Positions 55,913 through 60,765 of a stretch of DNA of 60,765 nt are shown here, piece by piece. Source of the DNA: an uncultured Oscillibacter sp. (GTDB lineage Bacteria > Bacillota > Clostridia > Oscillospirales > Oscillospiraceae); assembly GCA_910586735.1 (NCBI GenBank), contig CAJUJW010000006.1:1-60765 (forward strand). Reading direction: 5' to 3'. The notes under the pieces were generated by a model that did not search any database, was not told where the DNA came from, and was given only the letters and a program-made list of their open reading frames with translations. The translations under genes were made by a program, and so were the position numbers. Every line of letters begins with the position of its first letter. Positions within the stretch are counted from its first letter, which is position 1.

Positions 55913-56680
55913 CTACGCCTCCCCGTCCTCCGCCGCCAGCTCCTCCCTGGCCTCCTGGAGGACCTTTTTCTCCGCCTTGGTGGTCAATTGGCTCTCGTCG
56001 AACCTGGCAAACATATCCGGGCGGCGGCGCATGGTTCGTTTGTAGCTCTCCTTCTTCCGCCAGGCGGCCACCTTCCCGTGGTCCCCGGAGAGGAGGATTT
56101 CCGGCACCGCCCGGTCGTGCCAGACGGCGGGCCGGGAGTATTGGGGGTACTCCAGCAGGCCGTTCCAGTGGGACTCCTCCTGGAAGCACTCTTCGTCGGG
56201 CAGGACGCCGGGCACCATGCGGCACACCGCGTCCGCCACCGCCATGGCGGGAATCTCCCCGCCGGTGAGGACGAAGTCGCCCATGGAGATCTCCTCGTCC
56301 ACGCACTCGTCCAGAAAGCGCTGGTCCACGCCCTCGTAGTGGCCGCAGACCAGAATCAGGTGCTCGTGCTTCTCCTTCAGTTCCCTGGCCAGCCCCTGGG
56401 TGAAGGTCCGCCCGCAGGGGGAGAGAAAAATCGTCCGCCCCGGCCCGTGGGTCTCCACCACGTGGGCCCAGCACCGGTACAGCGGGTCCGCCTGCATGAC
56501 GGCCCCCCGACCCCCGCCGTAGGGGTAGTCGTCCACCTGCATCTGCTTGTTGGTGGTATACTCCCGAATCTGGTGGGTCCGAATGGCGATGTACCCCCGC
56601 TCCTGGGCCCGGCCCAGGATGCTGACGTTCAGCATGGCGTCCACGGAGTCCGGGAAGAGGGTCAGAATGTCGATGTTCAC
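55913..56680 (-). CDS. trmD: tRNA (guanine(37)-N1)-methyltransferase
   Basis: 255 residues from GTG 56680, which gives NIDILTLFPDSVDAML and follows GGGAGGGG; the GTGA overlap with the rimM stop confirms the start. Trefoil-knot SPOUT motifs: VDDYPYGGGRGAVMQADPLY, LVCGHYEGVDQRFLDECVDEE, ISMGDFVLTGGEIPAMAVAD. It methylates G37 to prevent frameshifting. Confidence 0.96.
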   Translation of the reverse strand: MNIDILTLFPDSVDAMLNVSILGRAQERGYIAIRTHQIREYTTNKQMQVDDYPYGGGRGAVMQADPLYRCWAHVVETHGPGRTIFLSPCGRTFTQGLARELKEKHEHLILVCGHYEGVDQRFLDECVDEEISMGDFVLTGGEIPAMAVADAVCRMVPGVLPDEECFQEESHWNGLLEYPQYSRPAVWHDRAVPEILLSGDHGKVAAWRKKESYKRTMRRRPDMFARFDESQLTTKAEKKVLQEAREELAAEDGEA

Positions 56681-57174
56681 TCTGCCAGCCCCTCCCACAT
56701 CCGAATGTCCATGCGATTGTTCTCCAGGTCCACGTTCAGGATGAAGGCGTCCTTCACCGCCGGGACCAGGAACTCTTTCTCTCCCCGGACGGTGTAGACC
56801 TTGCTGGCGGGGTAGCGGTCCACCTTCACCAGCTCTCCCACCCGCTGCCCGGTCTCCCCGTCGTACACGTCCAGGCCCAGGAGCTCGCCGTCGAAATACT
56901 CCCCCTCCGGCAGCCGGACATCGGCCCGGCGGATCAGCAGTTCCCTGCCCCGGAGGCCCTCGGCGGCGGTGCGGTCCTCCACGCCCTCCAGCTTGAGAAG
57001 GGCCATGCCCTTGTGGACCCGGCAGGTCTCGGCGGCCACGGCCCGCCCGTCCAGATAGAAGGTCTCGAAGCCGGTGAGGAAGTCCGCCTCCCCCTCCAGG
57101 GGCAGGACCCGCACCTCTCCCCGGATGCCGTGGACGCTTACAATCCGGCCCACACGGACGTATTCTGCTTTCAT
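56677..57174 (-). CDS. rimM: Ribosome maturation factor RimM
   Basis: 165 residues. EYVRVGRIVSVHGIRGEVRV at the N terminus and a C-terminal PRC-barrel (GEYFDGELLGLDVYDGETGQ, VPAVKDAFILNVDLENNRM). It assists 30S head maturation through S19. Coupled to trmD by a four-base overlap, but separated from the rpsP cluster it usually belongs to. Confidence 0.95.
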   Translation of the reverse strand: MKAEYVRVGRIVSVHGIRGEVRVLPLEGEADFLTGFETFYLDGRAVAAETCRVHKGMALLKLEGVEDRTAAEGLRGRELLIRRADVRLPEGEYFDGELLGLDVYDGETGQRVGELVKVDRYPASKVYTVRGEKEFLVPAVKDAFILNVDLENNRMDIRMWEGLAE

Positions 57175-57192
57175 ACAAACGCTCCTTTGCTG

Positions 57193-58089
57193 TCAGTTCC
57201 CGCTGGGCAGGAAGAGGGAGAACCTCGTCCCCTTCCCGGGCCGGGAAAACGCCTTGATATAGCCCCCCTGGCCCTCGGCAATCTGCCGGGCCAGGTAGAG
57301 TCCCACGCCCACGCCCTCGGCGTCCAGGGCGCCTCTCCCCCGGTAGAACCGCTGGAAGAGCTTGCCCAGCTCCTCCTCCGTCACGCCGGGCCCGGTATCC
57401 GTCACGTCGATCCGGGAGAAGAGCTGATAGGCCCTGGCGCTGACGGCCACCCGGCCCGCCGGGGTGTATTTCAGGGCGTTGTCGATGAGGTTGCACACGG
57501 CCTCCGCCGTCCACTTGGGGTCGAAGACGGCCCGGACCTCCGTGGGCTCCAGGACAAGGTCCAGCCCCTTCTCCGCCGCCCTGGGGGCGAACTGAGCCGC
57601 CGCCTCCTCCAGCATGGGGCCCAGGGGGCCCGGCCTGGGGTGGAGGACCAGCACCCCCGCCTCCAGCCGGGAGGTCTTCACCAGCGCGTCGATGAGGGAC
57701 TGGAGCTTCCGGGCCTGCTCCCCCAGGGCGGCGGTGTAGGCCCGGCAGTCCTCCGGGCACTGCTCCTCCAGAAGCTGGGCGTAGAGCAGCACGTTGGCGA
57801 TGGGGGTCTTGGTCTGGTGGGAGATGTCGGCGATGAGGGATTTGATCTTGTCCCGCTCCTCCTGGAGGTTCCGGGAGGAGGCGGCGGTGGCGCTGAGGAA
57901 GTGGGACAGCTTGGTCTCCACAGCGGAGAGGAGGCTCTCGTCAAACATCTCCTCCCGGAAGTCCCCCCGGGCGGCCTCCTCCAGCATCTGGTTCAGGCGG
58001 CGGAGGAGCCGCCGGGTCCGCAGGCGCTCCCAGAGGAGCGCCGCCAGGAAGGCCAAAGCGGCCAGGAACGCAAATCCTGCGCTAGTCAT
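57193..58089 (-). CDS. Sensor histidine kinase
   Basis: 298 residues. One N-terminal membrane helix (AGFAFLAALAFLAALLW), a short linker without a large external sensor, HisKA with the phosphorylated His in LIADISHQTKTPIANVLLY, and HATPase with NLIDNALKYTPAG, DVTDTGPGVT and GVGVGLYLARQI. The short membrane input resembles kinases that sense through a partner ABC transporter. It is transcribed with the response regulator, three bases apart. Confidence 0.9.
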   Translation of the reverse strand: MTSAGFAFLAALAFLAALLWERLRTRRLLRRLNQMLEEAARGDFREEMFDESLLSAVETKLSHFLSATAASSRNLQEERDKIKSLIADISHQTKTPIANVLLYAQLLEEQCPEDCRAYTAALGEQARKLQSLIDALVKTSRLEAGVLVLHPRPGPLGPMLEEAAAQFAPRAAEKGLDLVLEPTEVRAVFDPKWTAEAVCNLIDNALKYTPAGRVAVSARAYQLFSRIDVTDTGPGVTEEELGKLFQRFYRGRGALDAEGVGVGLYLARQIAEGQGGYIKAFSRPGKGTRFSLFLPSGN

Positions 58090-58092
58090 GCC

Positions 58093-58785
58093 TCAGCCCT
58101 CTTTCTCCCCGGCGGTCCAAGTGTAGCCGATGCCGTAGACGGTTTTCAGGTAGCGGGGCTTGGAGGGGTTCTCCTCCAGCTTGCCCCGGAGGCGCTTCAC
58201 CGTCACCGACAGGGCGTTCTCGTCCACGTACTCCGCTCCGTCGGTCCAGACCCGGTCCACCAGCAGTTCCCTGGGCAGGGTCCGGCCCCGGTTCTCCACC
58301 AGGACCCGGAGGAGCTTCTGCTCCGTCTTGCTCAGGTCGATGAGCCGCCCGTCCCGGCGGAACTCCATGTCCTCGAAGTCAAAGGAGAACCCGTCCAGGA
58401 CCACCGGCCCGGTCTGAACCCGTTCCGTCCGGCGAAGCTGGGCGTTGACCCTGGCCCGGAGGACCGCCAGGGAGAAGGGCTTGGTCACATAGTCGTCCGC
58501 CCCGGACTCCAGCCCGGCCACGATGTCCGTCTCCATGTCGTTGGCGGTGAGCAGGACCACGGGGACCTGATTCCCCCCGGCCCGCAGCCGCCGCAGCAGG
58601 TCCAGCCCGCTGCCGTCGGGGAGATTCACGTCCAGAATCACCAGGGCGAAGTCCCCCGCCTCCAGGGCGGACCGGGCGGCGGAGAGGGAGCGGCACAGCG
58701 TCAGCTCCAGCGCCGGGTCCCTCAGGGCCAGGCACAGCCCGTCCCCCAGGGCCCGGTCGTCCTCCACAATCAGAATCCGCTTCAT
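58093..58785 (-). CDS. OmpR-family response regulator
   Basis: 230 residues from ATG 58785 (GGGGGAC upstream). Receiver with acidic pair EDD at 8-10, phosphorylated Asp52 in VILDVNLPDGSG, and switch Lys in DYVTKPFS; C-terminal winged helix (LSKTEQKLLRVLVENRGRTL, VDENALSVTVKRLRGKL, YLKTVYGIGYTW). It pairs with the kinase downstream. Targets are unknown; the ABC transporter at 22-26 kb with an inverted-repeat operator is one candidate. Confidence 0.92.
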   Translation of the reverse strand: MKRILIVEDDRALGDGLCLALRDPALELTLCRSLSAARSALEAGDFALVILDVNLPDGSGLDLLRRLRAGGNQVPVVLLTANDMETDIVAGLESGADDYVTKPFSLAVLRARVNAQLRRTERVQTGPVVLDGFSFDFEDMEFRRDGRLIDLSKTEQKLLRVLVENRGRTLPRELLVDRVWTDGAEYVDENALSVTVKRLRGKLEENPSKPRYLKTVYGIGYTWTAGEKEG

Positions 58786-58806
58786 CCCGTTGTCCCCCGT
58801 TCCAAA

Positions 58807-58894
58807 TTGACAATTGATAATTGGCAATGGGGCGGTTGAGGAAGCATTCCCGTCTCACAGTCCATTGTCCATTATCAATTGTCCATTATCAATT
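58807..58894. repeat. AT-rich inverted and tandem repeat
   Basis: GTCCATTATCAATT occurs twice in tandem (58867-58880, 58881-58894). The inverse AATTGATAAT lies at 58812-58821. The arms flank about 30 bp of GC-rich sequence. A related unit occurs at 15793-15812. MITE- or REP-like in a GC-rich genome. Confidence 0.6.
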
Positions 58895-60477
58895 CAGCTC
58901 ACGCTCAGCGCGTCCTCCAGCACCAGCCCCGGGTTGTGCTTGGTCAAAAAGCCCACGGACCACTCGCCGCCGAAGGCCACCAGCAGACGGCCCTTGAAGT
59001 CCTCCAGAATGGCGGATCCGGTGCACAGGACCAGCTCGTCGGGCTTCACGGGGCACGCCGTGATGAGCCGCAGGTGGTCGTAGGGCAGACCCTCCATATA
59101 GAGCTCCACGCCGTACTCCGCCTTCATGCGGTACTGGAACACGTCGAACTGAAGGGTGCCCACCACGCCCACCACGACCTCCTCCATGCCGCCGCCGGGG
59201 CGCTTGAAAATTTGAATCGCGCCCTCCTGGGCGATCTGTTCCGTGCCCTTGATGAACTGCTTGCGCTTCATGGTGTCCTTGGGGGAGACCCGCATGAAGT
59301 GCTCGGGCTCGAAGGTGGGGATGCCCGCGAAGCGGAACTTCTTCCCCGGCACGGTGACGGTATCCCCGATGGAGAACAGGCCGGGGTCGAACACGCCGAT
59401 GATGTCCCCGGCGTAAGCCTCGTCCACGATCTCCCGTTCCGCCGCCATCATCTGCTGGGGCTGGCTCAGGCGCATCTTCCTGCCGGACTGGACGTGATAA
59501 TACTCCGCGTCCCGCTGGAAGCGGCCGGAGCAGATGCGCATGAAGGCCAGCCGGTCCCGGTGGGCCTTGTTCATGTTGGCCTGGATCTTGAAGACGAAGG
59601 CGGAGAAGTCCGGGGAGAAGGCGTCGATCTCCTCCTCCCCCGCCACGCGGCTGAGGGGGGCGGAGGTCATGCGGAGAAACTCCTTCAAAAAGGGCTCCAC
59701 GCCGAAGTTGGTCAGGGCGGACCCGAAGAAGACCGGGGAGAGGGTCCCGTTTCGGACGGCCTCCAGGTCGAACTCCCGCCCCGCCCCCAGGAGCTCCACC
59801 TCCTCCTGGAGCTGCCGCCAGCGGCTCTCGCCGATCATATCGCCCACGGAGGGGTCGTCCAGGTCCACGGCGGTGGCCTCGGCCTTTTTGGCGTGGCCCT
59901 CGCCGGAGAAGAAGAGGATGCGGCCGGACTCCCGGTCATAGACCCCCTGGAAGTCCCGGCCCGAGCCGATGGGCCAGTTCATGGGGTAGGTGTCGATGCC
60001 CAGCTCCGCCTCCACCTCGCCGCAGAGCTCCAGGGGGTCCCGGCTCTCCCGGTCCATCTTGTTGACGAAGGTGAAGATGGGGATGTGCCGCAGGGCGCAG
60101 ACCCGGAAGAGCTTTCTCGTCTGGGGCTCCACGCCCTTGGCGGCGTCGATGACCATGACGGCGGAGTCGGCGGCCATGAGGGTGCGGTAGGTGTCCTCGG
60201 AGAAATCCTGGTGTCCGGGGGTGTCCAGGATGTTGACGCAGAAGCCGTCGTGCTGGAACTGCATGACGGAGGAGGTGACGGAGATGCCCCTCTGCTTCTC
60301 GATTTCCATCCAGTCGGAGGTGGCGGCCCGGGCGCGCTTGCCCTTGACCTCGCCCGCCTGGGCGATGGCCCCGCCGTAGAGCAGGAGCTTTTCCGTGAGG
60401 GTGGTTTTGCCCGCGTCGGGGTGGGAGATGATGGCGAAGGTGCGCCTCCGGGCGATCTCGTCCTTGAAAGCAGTCAT
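58894..60477 (-). CDS. prfC: Peptide chain release factor 3
   Basis: 527 residues from ATG 60477 (AGGAGGAGG upstream). GTPase motifs: AIISHPDAGKTTLTEKLL, DTPGHQDFSEDTYRTLMAAD and NKMDRESRDPLELCGEVE, with RGISVTSSVMQF as switch I. The C-terminal part (EYGVELYMEGLPYDHLRLIT) is RF3-type rather than EF-G. It recycles RF1 and RF2 after termination. Own promoter upstream. Confidence 0.95.
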   Translation of the reverse strand: MTAFKDEIARRRTFAIISHPDAGKTTLTEKLLLYGGAIAQAGEVKGKRARAATSDWMEIEKQRGISVTSSVMQFQHDGFCVNILDTPGHQDFSEDTYRTLMAADSAVMVIDAAKGVEPQTRKLFRVCALRHIPIFTFVNKMDRESRDPLELCGEVEAELGIDTYPMNWPIGSGRDFQGVYDRESGRILFFSGEGHAKKAEATAVDLDDPSVGDMIGESRWRQLQEEVELLGAGREFDLEAVRNGTLSPVFFGSALTNFGVEPFLKEFLRMTSAPLSRVAGEEEIDAFSPDFSAFVFKIQANMNKAHRDRLAFMRICSGRFQRDAEYYHVQSGRKMRLSQPQQMMAAEREIVDEAYAGDIIGVFDPGLFSIGDTVTVPGKKFRFAGIPTFEPEHFMRVSPKDTMKRKQFIKGTEQIAQEGAIQIFKRPGGGMEEVVVGVVGTLQFDVFQYRMKAEYGVELYMEGLPYDHLRLITACPVKPDELVLCTGSAILEDFKGRLLVAFGGEWSVGFLTKHNPGLVLEDALSVS

Positions 60478-60530
60478 GTGACAGCCTCCTCCTGTTTGAT
60501 AGTGAGTGGGGGGATTTCTACAAGGTATAT

Positions 60531-60559
60531 AATATAGCATGAATTCTGCCGGTTTGCAA
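60531..60559 (-). promoter_or_regulatory. Promoter of prfC
   Basis: Minus strand TTGCAA (60554-60559), 17 bp, TATATT (60531-60536). Confidence 0.65.
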
Positions 60560-60599
60560 CCGGGGAAATGGTTTTTTGGGGGGTGGCCCCCTTGCCGGG

Positions 60600-60700
60600 G
60601 GCGGGGGATGGTGCTCGCCCTGGCGGGCGGGGGACTTTTTCTCCCCCGTAAGGGGGAGCCTTTACACGCCCTTACGGGCGGGGGGGATTGGAGGCCAGCG
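60600..60700. repeat. Palindromic intergenic repeats, copy B
   Basis: GCTCGCCCTGGCGGGCGGGG, CTCCCCCGTAAGGGGGAG, then CCTTTACACGCCCTTACGGG CGGGG. Several short hairpins, similar in order to 25840-25887. No gene is visible from 60560 to the window end. Confidence 0.5.
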
Positions 60701-60765
60701 ATGGCTGGTGCAATGCACCCCCCATTTCGTCGGAAGAAATTCCGCTCTGCTCCGTCCCCGCCTGG

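Noticed and set aside
55913..57760. In-frame extension of trmD upstream to 57760
   Set aside because: It passes through rimM and the kinase gene in another frame; the GTG at 56680 with a Shine-Dalgarno gives the family N terminus.
1..60765. tRNA, rRNA or CRISPR arrays
   Set aside because: No T-loop consensus, no rRNA-like blocks and no regularly spaced direct repeats were seen by reading.

Overview
The window reads as chromosomal DNA from a high-GC Clostridia lineage, most likely a gut Oscillospiraceae relative (Flavonifractor/Oscillibacter type). The basis is an estimated GC near 65%, typical Firmicutes gene orders (ylxM-ffh-rpsP-khpA; gdpP-x-rplI-dnaB-tilS-hpt-ftsH), strong GGAGG ribosome binding sites, NfnAB plus GOGAT nitrogen and redox genes, SLH-domain surface proteins, and spore-type cell-wall enzymes (SleB-like hydrolase, PdaA-like deacetylase). 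The placement is inference; no rRNA or tRNA gene is present to confirm it.

Layout. 1-6.5 kb is an accessory, partly decayed zone: the start of a type I restriction HsdR gene running off the left edge, a tocopherol-cyclase-like gene behind a perfect hairpin, truncated AhpD-like and GNAT-like fragments, an SLH-flavodoxin-cyclophilin-like surface protein, a LysR gene with an internal deletion, a HAD phosphatase, and a small CxxC gene interrupted by TAG. 6.5-15.3 kb holds gdhA, a SleB-type hydrolase, a divergent MurT/GatD pair, a cyclase, mnmG with an XRE regulator, and a metallophosphoesterase. 15.3-22 kb holds a 27-residue orphan small gene with its own promoter and terminator, mtnA plus a short pyruvate kinase, an exonuclease, a nuclease, a PdaA-like deacetylase and pncB. 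22-32.4 kb holds a lipoprotein/ABC exporter set, NfnAB, a YjdF gene with a structured leader, an orphan ZnuA-like protein and small hypothetical genes. 32.4-35.7 kb is a PTS EIICBA gene with a LicT-type antiterminator; both genes carry RAT/terminator leaders. 36-42 kb is gltB-gltD behind a promoter with an immediate intrinsic terminator. 42-60.7 kb holds an SLH-serine hydrolase, the SRP/ribosome genes, the gdpP-to-ftsH cluster, AraC and cupin genes, rimM-trmD, a two-component system and prfC, ending in palindromic repeats.

Functional themes. Glutamate metabolism and electron balance recur (gdhA, NfnAB, gltBD). Envelope and spore functions recur (SleB, MurT/GatD, PdaA, SLH proteins, GdpP, FtsH). 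Regulation by RNA is prominent: two RAT antiterminator sites, a probable yjdF-type translational switch, the gltB attenuator-like leader, and short 5' hairpins. The observations most worth following are the MurT/GatD pair without a recognisable glutaminase triad, the 27-aa gene, and the gltB leader.
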